Below are positions 25,601 to 36,799 of a stretch of DNA of 64,000 bases, one piece after another. The notes under the pieces were generated by a model. That model searched no databases. It saw only the letters and a list, made by a program, of their open reading frames with translations, and was not told the origin of the DNA. How positions within the stretch are numbered: position 1 is the stretch's first letter; each line of letters starts with the position of its first letter. Position numbers and translations under genes: made by a program. The stretch is from Chanos chanos (lineage: Eukaryota; Chordata; Actinopteri; Gonorynchiformes; Chanidae), in NCBI RefSeq assembly GCF_902362185.1, contig NC_044504.1, positions 2,169,501 through 2,233,500 of the forward strand, written 5' to 3'.

Positions 25601-26751
25601 GTGCAGAATTTTCCACTTGTGGTGTCATGTCAGCACTCAAAAAGTTTCGGATTTTGGAGCATTTCAGATTTTGGATTTATGGATTAAAGATGCTTAACCT
25701 GTACTAATAAAGCAGAATTGCTTTATCAGCAGTCAGAAATTTGGGATGGATTAAAGGGCCACAGGGGAGTTGATATGTTCTGGAGATTTAGTGCTTTTAG
25801 ATTTGGTTCTGGGCCTCTCTTTTCTGAACTAATGTCATTCTTTAAGAATTTACGTTCATACATCCAGTGTCAGTGTGGAAGTGACTGAGAAAAATCTAAA
25901 TACATTTGTTGTTACTTTGTGAAATTATGGGAATGATGCAGATTTCAAACAGTTCTGTACTGTTGTAAGATCATATTTGGAGAACATAGACTTACGCCCA
26001 GTTTATCTGCCTCCATGGCGTGTCAAATTCTGTTGATAAAAAGGAAACAGCGCAGAACTTAGGTACATTCATTTCAAGGACAAGAATTTGCATTTTCTGA
26101 TTTCTAATAAAAATTCAAGGACTTCCAGATGCATTCCTGTCTACACCAACAATTTATTCATTAGCATACATTTATTTAGCAAACACTCTTATCCAGAGAC
26201 ATATACAAAAAGTGCTTAGAGTTTAAAATAACTTGTGTGCAGGTTCTGGTGTAGTATTGGAGAGAGAAGTGATTGGAACTGGAAGTTAAACATGACGCCA
26301 ATGCCAAATTTAAACAATACAACGCTAAAGAAGTTATGAGTCTGGCAACTCCTCCAAACCATCAAACAATAAAGTTTTTCTTTCAATTTGTGCATTATTC
26401 AATTAATTATTGGCCTTTTAGTGTCAATATTTTGAAATATTTCAGCTTATTCTATGTAGTGCTAACATTATAGATCCTTGTTTAAATCTGTGTTTTGGTG
26501 TGCTTGTTGTAATCATACCGTCAAAAAGCACGATTACAAAATAGCTTAAACTCTGGATGAGAGAGGGGTTTTCACATGTGTCATTTTTTCCACCTTTGCT
26601 GGTTTGATGATCATGCATTTTAAAGTGTTCGTGGTGCTTTCAACCCTAATCTGAAAGTAAATTTCCATGATTAGCACTGCTAATAAAACATAAACTCACC
26701 TGGGGATGGAAGAGTGCTCTCTTGTTCAGGTTTTGATTTAAAACCTCCCAT
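20584..26751 (-). CDS. ifi44: IFI44-like interferon-induced GTPase-fold protein, copy A
   Basis: Member of the IFI44/IFI44L family of interferon-induced cytoplasmic proteins with a GTPase-like fold. Minus-strand exons: 26700-26751, 23198 to 23394 or 23396, 22728-22874, 22192-22363, 21900-22000, 20584-20766; about 283 residues. Visible motifs: P-loop GPIGAGKSNF, SDTMGLEEAESDG as a switch-II/G3-like motif, LLLTRVDKAC at the G4 position. The N-terminus MGGFKSKPE fits the N-myristoylation rule (Gly2, Ser6) with nearby lysines. Exon 1 ends in phase 1. This fits exon 2 only if the acceptor is the second AG of GCAGAG at 23394, so either a NAGNAG-like site is used or a small exon was missed. A non-coding first exon ends at 27572. 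The family was judged from motifs rather than a search. A GIMAP gene is the alternative, but the IFI44-type P-loop and exon layout argue against it. Confidence 0.86.
21315..21425 (+). mobile_element. LINE ORF2 C-terminal scrap
   Basis: The plus strand reads MVPRWWNALPKSIQSADALA followed by VFKRPKDSPFL. This is the conserved end of fish L2/CR1-type LINE ORF2 (consensus W..LP..IR.A.S...FK..LKT). It lies in an intron of copy A. Confidence 0.6.
22633..22672. repeat. (GT)n microsatellite
   Basis: Dinucleotide repeat in copy A between exons 3 and 4; absent from the matching place in copy B. Confidence 0.85.
23830..24150 (+). mobile_element. Degraded Tc1-like transposon in copy A intron
   Basis: The plus strand contains LQCLNFAKRYWNYN and VLWSDGTNIQLVGHANHQHV, the conserved transposase stretch around the first catalytic Asp, and then a phrase resembling the C-terminal end (ETIKDLEM-like). 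The reading frame is interrupted. The same insertion lies in copy B at 34805. Confidence 0.78.
24957..24986. repeat. Perfect 12 bp inverted repeat (hairpin)
   Basis: CCCCTGTATTAC and GTAATACAGGGG are separated by 6 bases (ATGTTT). The stem is perfect. It lies in the long intron between exons 1 and 2 of copy A. Confidence 0.85.
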
Positions 26752-27571
26752 TTTTGTTACTGTACAACATATTGAGAAAAAAGAAATATCATTCAAAAAG
26801 CTGAACTGAAATTCAGTGCTGAACACTTAAGTTCTGTCTCAAAAATATTGTATTACAAAGCCAGGACAAGTGATACAATATAGAAATAAAGTCAAAATAA
26901 TATGCTTAATCATTTCTGTCAGTATCCCCAACTGTCGCTGCAGCCTCTGCATAGACTGGAGAGCAAATTCTATCTCGAGTTTGTGAAGTGACAGTCATAC
27001 GATACATGTCTAGTGGATGGAGCTTACTCTCGTTTCAGTGATCTGTCTTTTTATGCATGCAAACCCAGCTTTGGGTGTTCTTTGTTCTTGTTCTTGTCCT
27101 TTGTTTCTTTGCTGTTTTCTTTTAACTATATCCTGCCTGCCGCTATCTGGTTCCTCACTGAAGTTGCACTGTGTATGTCAGTCGGACTGACTGATGCCTC
27201 AACACACAGTCGAAAAACATTGATACAGTTACAGCTTATGTACATTAAAGTTTATTTTAACATACATGTTTATTTATTTGAATATTTATTTTAATGGATC
27301 TTATGATAATTACAAACCTCTTTTACTTTCTCAGTTTGGAAAGAAAGAGCCAAAGATGGTGGGTGGGGGTGAAGAAACTTGTGAAAAATATGTATCATGT
27401 GAAGGTTTATTTCATGATATACAGTATAAGACCACATTTGACACTGTCCCCCACCAAAAAAAGAGTAAAAGATCTGATACAGGCACACAGTGTCCAAAAA
27501 CAATATCATCTATATTTTCACATTGGAACAGCTTATAAAACAATGTAAGAGAGCAGAGGATGTTGACTTAC

Positions 27572-27690
27572 CAGGAGTGCAGGAGTCCAGGAGTTGGTCT
27601 GGTATGTGGGTCTGGTTAGCGTTAGTTATATTTTCTGGTAAAACCTTCTCCCTTTTTATACCTTCTCAGACTTTCACTTTCACTTCATTC
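27572..27690 (-). promoter_or_regulatory. Promoter and non-coding first exon of IFI44-like copy A (TATA + ISRE)
   Basis: Read on the minus strand: GTGAAAGTGAAAGTC (27669-27684), an interferon-stimulated response element of the GAAANNGAAA type, then GGTATAAAAAGGG (27650-27662), a strong TATA box, and an untranslated exon ending CACTCCTG before the donor GTAAGT (exon end 27572). The expected start site is about 27625. The ISRE-TATA spacing is that of a classic interferon-stimulated gene promoter. Confidence 0.82.
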
Positions 27691-27699
27691 AAACACCCA

Positions 27700-28624
27700 G
27701 ACATGTGACCAGAATTGAACCTTGTGGTAGTTCTTGTATGTTGTGGTATGATCTTACCCTCCTTCAACATTTAAAGACATAAGCTCCAAGAAAGTAATTC
27801 TATGCCCCCCCCCCCCAAAAAAAATACAAAGATATAGAGATACCAGAGCTATGAGGAACCGTCTCCACACTCAAGGCCAACCACTGCCCATAAGCATCTA
27901 TTCTTCTAAAAGGGCCAGGATGATGCAATTTGTCACTGTCGACCAGTTTGCTGTGGTTTGCAAACATCCTGTTCTGTCAGCTTCAGGCCTAGTTCCTATC
28001 TAAAGTAGGCTAATCACTTCTTTGGTTTTATTTGTTCATTTACTTTTTGTGGGGATGCAGTTTTCTGTTGAACTTGCACATTAAAGAGATTTTCCCCAGA
28101 GTCAGTGTGTTAGAGTGTTGCCTGTTTGTCCATGTCTCTGTCCTATGCCCTCTGTTCAGTGTGAGGACTCTCTGCTGATGGAGGAACAGGGAGGTGAGAT
28201 GCACATGAAATGGCCAAAGTGAATCAAGCCTTGGCCCAATGCCTTTCTCTCCAAAGCTGCTCCCGCCTGAACCTCTGCCGAGATACCCATCATAAACAAC
28301 TGTCTCCGCCCACTCCCGGAGGATTTATTGTTTCTCTTAAGATTTGTCTGCATTCCCACATCATCCCACTCTGTGTCTCTGTGATGTCTTAAGATGTATT
28401 TCATTCCCACTTGAATTTTCTGTCTTTCCTCGTTGACTTTTATGGGTTCTTACTCGAGTGGCTCTGCTGAAACAGGAGCCTTTCCAAAGAAGACTAACAT
28501 TCTCAGTAAGAATTCACTTATTCACATGATGAACTGACCTTTAGATCAGGGTGCAGGACTATTACAGATACATCCTTTGTAATACACAATACTGTAAACA
28601 CTATGGGTTAAAAACAATATTGTG
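27700..28624. other. Spacer between the two IFI44-like units
   Basis: The first 110 bases (to about 27810) align with sequence upstream of copy B (36790 onward). There is a run of C next to a run of A at 27807-27828. The rest shows no recognisable gene. Confidence 0.6.
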
Positions 28625-28990
28625 CAGTAGTTTAGCATGGATTCTACCAAATTTGTACACCTGGATTTTGGCAGTCTCTCCCATTCTACCACACAGATCC
28701 TCTTCAAGTCTCTTCAGCATCATTTTGGCTGTGTGCCTTGGCTCCTTGTCATGCTGAAAGGTGAATCTTTTCCCCAGTGTGAGGTTATGTGCACTGTGGA
28801 ACAGGGTCTCTTCAAGGATCTTTCTGTATTTGGCTCCATTAATTTCTACCCAAATCTGGACCAGTCTTCCAGTCCCTGCCACTGTGAATCACCCTTACAG
28901 CATGATGACACTACTATGCCTTATCGTAGGGAAGGTATTAGGCAGGGGATGAATGATACATGGTGGCATTGCTCTTCATAGTGCAGTGTG
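28625..28990 (-). mobile_element. Degraded Tc1-like transposon, partial
   Basis: The minus strand encodes VQIWVEINGAKYRKILEETL and FTFQHDKEPRHTAK, the central and DNDPKHT-like catalytic part of a Tc1 transposase with the acidic motif altered to DKEPRHT. Both ends of the transposase are lost. It is homologous in place to the copy at 17905-18360 and marks the start of duplicated unit B. Confidence 0.83.
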
Positions 28991-29546
28991 GCTGGTAGAG
29001 TAATCTTTCTAGTAATGGAGCCTTAATGACATGCAGGATGTCACATGACTCAGTCCAGGGAACATTGCTATGAAACAGGATTTCTCAGTTTGTTAAGTGA
29101 TATAAATACTTTTGTTAGAATAGGTGAACATTCTTTTTGGACAGTGTTACATTTGGAGTGTTTTTACCAATGACATATTTCATTTGACAATTTTACATCT
29201 AAAACTCTCAAAGTTTTATTTTATTCAAGATGTATACTCATATTTTCTGTGATGTGTTACTGTCTGGTGATTGCCTGAATGTGGTGACGTGTGAATGTAC
29301 TGTAAGTGTGTCTGTCTAATTTATAACTGTTCTTATGTAACAGCTCTGTCTTGAAAAAGATATCTTTATCTCAGTGAGACCTGTTTAAGCAAAGGAGTGA
29401 TAAAAGGCCCATCAATACTGTAGTTGGGAGCTAATGCTGAAACCCAACATTGTCTTCGTAAAAGAAAATTGAGGGTAGGGTAAAAGCTGTTACTAGGATA
29501 ATTCAATAATTTCGGATTGGATGTATTTTGTGTATTTGTCTGAGTA

Positions 29547-29579
<33 letters not shown>

Positions 29580-30054
29580 AGGTTTCTGATTGTTGTTTAA
29601 TTAATTTAGAAATAAATGTTCCTTACAGCTCAAATGACAGTCCCCTCAAATCCCTCATTATTATACCAGGCATGAAAACATCCAATCTAGTTATGCAGAA
29701 GATGAGTAACAGTAAAACAATGTAATTTTGTATCTATGTGCTATTTTTACTCTTTATTCATATGTTAAGGATCAGGAAAGGGCCCAACAGGAGATTTAGG
29801 ACCTTTGGTTTATTGTAACAGTTATTTATTGTAACAGTTATAACACTGATATATGCACAAATCTTGAACAATAGGATTGTTGCCTGGTGAACAACACACC
29901 ACCTCCAAAGTTGCATTTGCTTTAAACAAAAACTGTCATGATTCGTAACCAAAGCTATTCAGAGCCTGAAAAAGCAGATAAGGAGAAACCAGCTCTAGTC
30001 ACATGCAGCTCATAAATGTCTTGCTTTACAGAGAGTTGTTTTACGCACAAGTAT

Positions 30055-33000
30055 CTACAATACATCATCAAACTCATTTGCAACATCAAGTTTGTCATTG
30101 GCCAGATGTACAATCTGGGTCAAAGCCTTTAGAATCAGAACATCTATGTCATTTTGTGTGTCAATCTCCTCATGGTAGTTCTTAACAGGAAAGATGTGGA
30201 CCATGGGAATGCCTAGATTGATGTGACAGATCTCCATCTGGTTAAAAGAGAGAGAAATAGTGACAGAGAAAAAGAGGAGAGGAGGTGAGAGGGAGAGCTG
30301 AAAGGCTGGAAGAGGTGGTTAAATAGTCACAGTATCTGTGCACCACAAGTCAAATAAAACACAACATATCTTCTGGATCAGCTGCAGTGAAGGCGATCAA
30401 TTTTTGCAATCTATTAAAAAATGCCATTTAATAAAGTTAAGCTACACACACTGTGCTCTGTTAGGATAAGAGTTCCAGAGAACAGTGTTGACTGAATTCC
30501 ACTCTCTCTTCTTCATCATCACTATGTTACTTTCAATCAGTTTCCTATATGATATCCACAAGGACAGGACTGCACTTTATCTCAGTGTGGTGTGTTGTAT
30601 TAGAGCAGTATGTGGGTCATAGTGTGAAAACATGGTCAAAATGACGCTTTTTTGATTTGAATCTTATCTCTCAGAGAAAAGCACTGTGTCCACTATAATA
30701 AAGTGACCTCTGAGTACTGTGAGCTTAACTGTGGTGTTCCTCAGGGGTCTGTCCTTGGCCCTCTTCTATTCTCTGTTCACATGCTCCCTTTGGGTGACAC
30801 TATTCATAGTTACAACTTTAACTACCATTGTTATGCTGACGATACCTGGATTTTCTTACCTATCAAACACAATGACCACTCTGAATGGGCTAACCTTGAG
30901 GCGTGTCTTTGTGCCATTAAGGGTTGTATGTCTTCAAATTTCCTGATGCTTAACACAGGCAAGACTGAAATGCTAGTCATTGGTCCCCCTTACACATAAG
31001 CATCTTTTTAGTGATCTTATCCTAAATTTTGACAACTGCATCGTCAATCAAAACTCTACAGCTAAAAACCTTATCACCTTTGTAATATAGCTAAAATTAG
31101 GCCCTTTCTAAGTATGGCTGATGCAGAAATCACTGTTCACGCATTCGTCACGTCTCGCTTCAATTACTGCAATGTTCTGTACTCTGTTCTGCCTGTCTCT
31201 ATTATCAAAAGTCTTCAGCTGGTCCAGAATGCTGCTGCCAGAATCCTGACCAGAACAAGGAAGTTTGATCATATTACACCTGTCCTGGCTTCCCTTCATT
31301 GGCTCCCAGTTCATGCCAGGGCAGATTTTAAGGTCCTCTTATTAACATACAAAATTTTACATGGGCTTGCACCGGCCTACCTGTCTGACTTAATTACACC
31401 CTATAACCCCCCTCGCACCCTGTGCTCTCAAGACTCTGGACTATTAGTCATTCCAAGAGTTGAAAAGAAGTCCGCTGGCAACTGAGTCTTTTCCTACCAC
31501 TCTCCCTTCCTCTGGAATGGTTTACCTACAGATATTAGGGAGGCAAACTCTCCTCATACTTTTAAAACCAGACTAGAGACTTATCTTTTTTCTCTAACTT
31601 ATGGATAATATAATTTTGATTTGACTTTGTTATGGACATGTAAAGCCCTTTGAGACCATAAATAGTGATATTGGGCTCTAAATAAACTTGTATTATTATT
31701 ATTATTATTATTATCACTTCCTTCCAATTACTTTAAATCCATACTGATGCTTATGCTTTCCTGTCTACACTGACTTAGTGCCTAGTAGTACCTAGCACTT
31801 ATTTGTGATAATCATTGCTCAAGGTACTTGATAGCTGTATCATGGGGTCTTTTGACACACTTGTAGTCCACTCTCTTATTTTCCTTCAACATTATTTACA
31901 TTTGTATCTGGTCTGAAACTGAACTTAGCAGTGGCACTTATGCAACAGACAGCTCCTTAATGCTGTTTTAATAAAAGCATCTACTAAATCAATATATGTA
32001 ATGCAAATGTAAGTTTACCTGTTCTTTGACTTTCTTGCTCATGTAAACCTTTTTCAGATCCTTTGCGACCAGCTGACATGCTTTGTCGACCCTAGTCAGG
32101 AGCAGTACCTGGGGTACCTCTGCCGAACACACAGGTGTGATTAACAGAGAGATCAAAGAGCAACATTTCCGAGCTCCTTCAATTGTTTTACAGAGTAATA
32201 CATGTTACTCTCAGACTGTATGAATACAAATACAAAAGGGAAGATCTTAAGCATTGTCTCACCCATTTTAGTGGCTTCCTTCCTGATTCTTTTCAGCTTC
32301 TCAAAGACTTTGTCACTAATTAATTTAACTTTGTCTGCTGGCAGAACGAACACTAAGCAGCAGGTTGGCTTAGAACGATCAGGATTGTTTACGAATCCTG
32401 GGTCTTTCAGAGACAGTGAGGATACAGGATTAAACTGTGCAGGGGAGGATAGAAGAAAAGAAGAAAGAACGAGAAAGAAAGGGAGAGAGGGAGAGAGAGG
32501 AAAAGAGAGGGTTAGAGAGGAGAGAAAGAGCGAGGTTATGAGCTCTTAGTGAGTTTATGAATTTAGGCTATGAATTATGAGGTTAAGAGAAAGAGGAAAG
32601 AAAGAGAGAAAGAGAGAGGGAGACAGAGAGAGAGAGAGAGAGCAGAGGGAGAGAGAGGTTATGAGATGTATCAGAGACAGAGTGTTTGAACAACTGTATA
32701 AGCTAAACATGTGTGTAAGCTATGCATTGTGTCAGTACATCTGCCAGGATTGGGGAATTTGGCCGCCCTGCTGGCCACTCTGTGTATTGTTATGGCTTGT
32801 GCTTTTGTTTGTTTTGGCATTGCCATGTGCTTCTGTTTGTCCCTGTGTACTCCTGTCCCCGCCCCCTACCCGATCCCTATTATTACCTGGTTTGTTTCCT
32901 CCAATAGTCTGTCTCTGTCGTTAATTGTTCTGTGCATTTAAGTCCTGTGTTTGTACCTGTTCCTTGTTAGATTGTGACCTTTTGTTCTTTCTGCCAGGCT

Positions 33001-35869
33001 GTGCTGTGCTGTGCTGTGCTGTGCTGTGCTGTGCTGTGCTGTGCTGTGCTGTGCTGTGCTGTGCTGTGCTGTGTGGTTTGCTGTCTGTGAGTTACAAGTT
33101 TGACTGTATTTACCTGGACCTGTTTTTGCCTAATGTTTTGGATTTGGTTGCCCTGTGGATCTCTGGCTTTGACCTTGTTTGTACCCTGTTTTTGACTGAT
33201 CTTTTGCCTAACGATTTGGATTTGTTTGCCTTCTGGATTAGACCTTGGACTGGACACTTTTGAGACTGCCTCTTGATTTTTTGAATAAAGAATTAAACCT
33301 AATTCTACCCAGTGGGTCTGCGATTGGGTCTTGGTCTGTCAAAACCTCACACATTGAAAACACATTTTCTTAATTGGTCAGCACTGAACTGAATTTCTTT
33401 TTTGTGTGTGATTTCATCTTTTTATTCCAACAACAGTTTTAATTCTGTATGTGTGCTTGAGTTTACATGAAACAAATGTATTAGTCTTACAGTGTAACCT
33501 TCCTTCACTTGATCCTGTAAGGCTTTGATGAGGTCATTGGTGTGGACCCCATCTGATTCTGCTTCCTCAAGACCCATGGTATCACTGAAGACGAAGGGTG
33601 ACTTGGAATGTCCGCTTTTAGTGTAATGGGTTTTGTACTAAACACACTCACACCACAATCTTTAGTGAGATATATTACAAGTGGTTTCAGTATATTAATC
33701 AAGAATCCACTTTGAGTTTGTGAAATAAACAGTACTATGAGATTACTGTTGGGAAAACACCACAGATACTGAATGATATTGGATGGCTGTTGTATCCAAA
33801 GCAGAAATATCTGTTTCTGATGTTTTGGGCACATCACATGAGCATGTCTGTAAGATACATATGATTAGTTGCACCAGCTAAGCGACTGATGAATATTTTT
33901 CTTAAAGATGTAAAGTAGCAGTTTACATCAAAGTATCCCTAAATGACTTACTGCTGAAGTAAAGCTGGTGCCAGAGGCATCTGTGCTGACAAAGGCGGAG
34001 CACGTCATACGACCTTGGAAGACATTGTTGACAGAGTTTATGAAACTGGATTTGCCTGCACCAACTGGTCCAACCAACAGAATCCTGACAAACTTCACGG
34101 AACCGCTCAGTTTGAATTCTGTCAGAGCCTTCTTCATGTTCTCTTTCTCTCTGCAAAAAACAAATATTTATTTTCATTAGCAGATATTTAGTCTTAACCC
34201 CAGTGAGCCAGAACACTTGCATTTTGTAATTTGCACGAATTACACAAACTAAAAAAAATGAGATGCTAAATGATAAGATGAGAGAAAATTCTATTGAATG
34301 TGTATTAAATTAGTTAATGTCTCACAGTTTTCACAACTGATTTCCTGAAATTACTCCTGAAAAAAACCCTCAACACTAGAATTATTGACATACTTCACGA
34401 AATTTTGCAAAAATGACTGTGTAAAGTAAACAATGCACAAAATGAACCAAATGCTTTCTTCAGACATTTGAGGAAACTACTTACCATCATAAAACATGTA
34501 ATTCTCATTTTTCTACAAAAAGTTTTTGAGTAATAGTATTTTTCTCGAGTACACAGGGATCAGAATGATTAGCACCTCTACAGAATATTTAAAATAAAAG
34601 CAAACATAGTGGCATCTTCTCTGAAAATGATACAGATAAGTATCATGTACTCAGATACACACACATATATATATATAAATTCTAAAACAGCTGCACATTT
34701 TCCAAGAAGTGGACCCATATAAACATCCCCCATGCATAGTAAGGAAGATACTGAGGGAGGCAAAGCAGAATCCCAGGATCCATGACAGAGCTGAACAATT
34801 TAGTGGAATCTTGGAGTTCTCAAATCTCACAGTTAGACATCACCCCTGTGTCAATAAGCTCTCTGGAAGGGATGCATAATAGGAGCCTTACGTGAATGTA
34901 ACTCAAATTGCAGTCTGATGGAACCAGCATTCAACTTGTTGGCCATGCAAACCATTGGCTTGTTTGGTAATGAAAGAGGACTGCAGACAAAGAAAAGTGC
35001 CTGATCACTATAGTAAAATGTGGTGGATCACTAAGCCTTTGGGGCTGTTTTGTTGCCAGTGGTCCATGGGCTCTTGTTAAAGATGGCATAGGGGATTCCT
35101 CTAAGAACCAGGATATTTTGGCTCAAGACCTGTCAGGAGGTTCAGACTTGGCCATAGATGAACCTCTCAGCAAAACAGTAACCCCAAACATCAGTGTTTT
35201 GGAATGGCCATCTCAGTCTCTCATATACTTGGAGATTTTGCGCTATTAGGTTTGGTACTGGGCCTCTCTTTTCTAAGCTAATGTCATTCTTTAAGAATTT
35301 ATGCTCATACATCCAGTGTCAGTGTGGAAGTGATTATGAAAAACGTAAATACGTTTGTTACTTTACGAAACTGTATGAATCATGCAGATTTCAAACAGTT
35401 CAAGGACAAGAATTTACATTTTCCAGTTCAAATTCAGGGACTTCCAGAGACATTAAACAATTCATTTATTAGCATACGTTAATTTAGCAAACACTCTTAT
35501 CCAGAGAAATGTACAAAAAGTGCTCAGAGTTTAAAATGACTTGTGTGCAGGTTCTGGTAAGTGTAGTATTGGAGAGAGAAGTGATTGTAACTGAAAGCTG
35601 AAAGTTAAACATGACGCCAATGCCCAATTTAAACAATGCAAAGCTAAAGATGTTCTGACTGTGGCAACTCCTCCACACCATCAAACAATAACGTTTTTCT
35701 GTCAATTTGTGCATTATTTAGTTAATTATTGGCCTTTTAGTGTCAATATTTAGGCTTATTTTTTCTAGTGCTAATATTACAGTTAAAGCACTGCTATTAA
35801 AACAAACTCACCTTGGGATGGAGGAGTGACTCTGCGCTGTGGTGCAGGCGCTGAACTTGCCCCTCCCAT
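30055..35869 (-). CDS. ifi44: IFI44-like interferon-induced GTPase-fold protein, copy B
   Basis: Tandem paralogue of copy A. Minus-strand exons: 35812-35869, 33952-34150 (or from 34148), 33491-33637, 32263-32434, 32019-32119, 30055-30237; about 285 residues with no internal stop. Motifs: P-loop GPVGAGKSSF, SDTMGLEEAESDG, LLLTRVDKAC. Exons 3 to 6 have the same lengths as copy A (147, 172, 101, 183 bp) and differ by only a few residues. The N-terminus is different (MGGASSAPAPQRRV) but keeps the myristoylation pattern Gly2...Ser6. The C-terminus also differs (KLDVANEFDDVL against KFDDANHPVDTL). The poly-A signal at 29753-29758 is conserved with copy A. Introns carry an L2 LINE end, a solo LTR and a Tc1 relic. 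The exon 1 to exon 2 phase question is the same as in copy A. Confidence 0.86.
30640..31715 (+). mobile_element. L2-clade LINE, 3' part
   Basis: The plus strand encodes reverse transcriptase motifs GVPQGSVLGPLLF and YADDTWIFLP, then the L2/CR1 C-terminal region (LVQNAAARILTRTRKFDHIT, PVLASLHWLPVHARADFKVL). The 3' end reads TGTAAAGCCCTTTGAGACC and closes with an (ATT)n tail at 31690-31713, the usual L2 ending. Frames are interrupted and the 5' half is missing. It lies between the last two exons of IFI44-like copy B, opposite in strand, and is absent from copy A, so it arrived after the duplication. Confidence 0.88.
32730..33351. mobile_element. Solo LTR with 5 bp target duplication
   Basis: A 622 bp block begins TGTCAG and ends CCTCACA (TG...CA), contains an AATAAA near its right end, and is flanked by CATTG on both sides (32725-32729 and 33352-33356). 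The corresponding site in IFI44-like copy A reads GCATTGAAAA with no insert, which is the empty site. This is a solo LTR of an LTR retrotransposon, probably Gypsy-like; no internal region remains. It is younger than the tandem duplication. Confidence 0.87.
32998..33073. repeat. (GTGCT)n array inside the solo LTR
   Basis: About 15 copies of a pentanucleotide within the LTR, presumably expanded after insertion. Confidence 0.9.
34805..35225 (+). mobile_element. Degraded Tc1-like transposon in copy B intron
   Basis: Reads SDGTSIQLVGHANHWLVW-like phrases on the plus strand in broken frames, then VKCGGSLSLWGCFVASGPWA, the GGGSVMVWGCF region of Tc1 transposases, and SVLEWPSQS near the end. Same insertion as at 23830 in copy A. 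Confidence 0.82.
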
Positions 35870-36642
35870 TTTTCTTACTGTGCAAAAGATCATATTCAAA
35901 AAGCAGAGCCCAAGTTTGGTGCTCAACACTTGCAATATATTTGAGACAGAATTTATCACAAAACTATATTGTATTCTGTATTGTAAAGTGATCCAATATA
36001 GAAGTGAAGTCAAAATAATCTGTTTGACATGTTGCTGTATAAAAATAGGTTTATCATTTCACTGAAACTGTCAGTATACCGGCTGTCGCTGCAGCCTCTG
36101 TGCATGCTCCTGTTCCAGTGATCTCTCAAAAGATGCATGCATGAAAAAGGCCACACCCAGCTTTAATACTGTGCTTTTTTTCTTTGCTGTTTTCTTTCGG
36201 CTATATCCTGCCTGCTGCTGTTTGGTTTCTTACTGAAGCTGCACTGTGAATGTCAGTAGGACTGACTGATGCCTCAACACACAGTAAAAAAAAAAAAACC
36301 CACTGATACAGTTACAGCTTATGTACATTTTAATGTTCATTTCATCTTATGTTAATTTTAATTCATTTTTATTTACTGAGGATCTCATGATAATTCTGGT
36401 GTGGAGCAAAAGAGTCAAAGCTGGCAGGTGGGGGTGAAGAAACATACAAAACGATTATATCACATGGAAGGTTTTTTTTTTTCATGATATATACACAACA
36501 TTTGACACCCCCCTCCTAACCAAAAAAAAATAAAATAAAAGATCTGACACAGACACACAGTTTCCTTAAAACAATATCATCTACATTTTCACACTGGAAC
36601 AGCTTATAAAACCATGTAAGGGAGCAGAGGATGTTGACTTAC

Positions 36643-36780
36643 CAGGAGTGCAGGAGCCAGTGTGTGGGTCTGGTTAGCATTATATTCTCTTGTAAATCTG
36701 ACTTTTCTTAGACTTTCACTTTCACTTTCAAACCCAGACGTCTGGCTTTGCTGACATCATGCACTTTCACTTTCTTCAGA
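36643..36780 (-). promoter_or_regulatory. Promoter and non-coding first exon of IFI44-like copy B (multiple ISREs)
   Basis: Minus strand: GAAAGTGAAAGTGAAAGTC (36711-36729) and a second element GAAGAAAGTGAAAGTGC (36761-36777), both matching GAAANNGAAA. A further match lies at 37114-37126. The untranslated exon ends CACTCCTG before GTAAGT (exon end 36643), as in copy A. The TATAAAAA box of copy A is replaced by a diverged AT-rich stretch (GAATATAATG), so the core promoter differs. Confidence 0.78.
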
Positions 36781-36799
36781 CACAAACAACCAGAATTAA

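Noticed and set aside
20584-26751. GIMAP/AIG1 GTPase instead of IFI44-like
   Set aside because: The P-loop context (GPIGAGKSNFINSV), SDTMGLE and TRVD motifs, the small exons and the ISRE promoter fit IFI44-like genes better.
28156-28410. 84-codon minus-strand frame between the IFI44-like units
   Set aside because: No recognisable motif, no splice context and no counterpart at the other unit.
32967-33263. Open frames over the (GTGCT)n array
   Set aside because: Pentanucleotide repeat inside a solo LTR; no coding signal.
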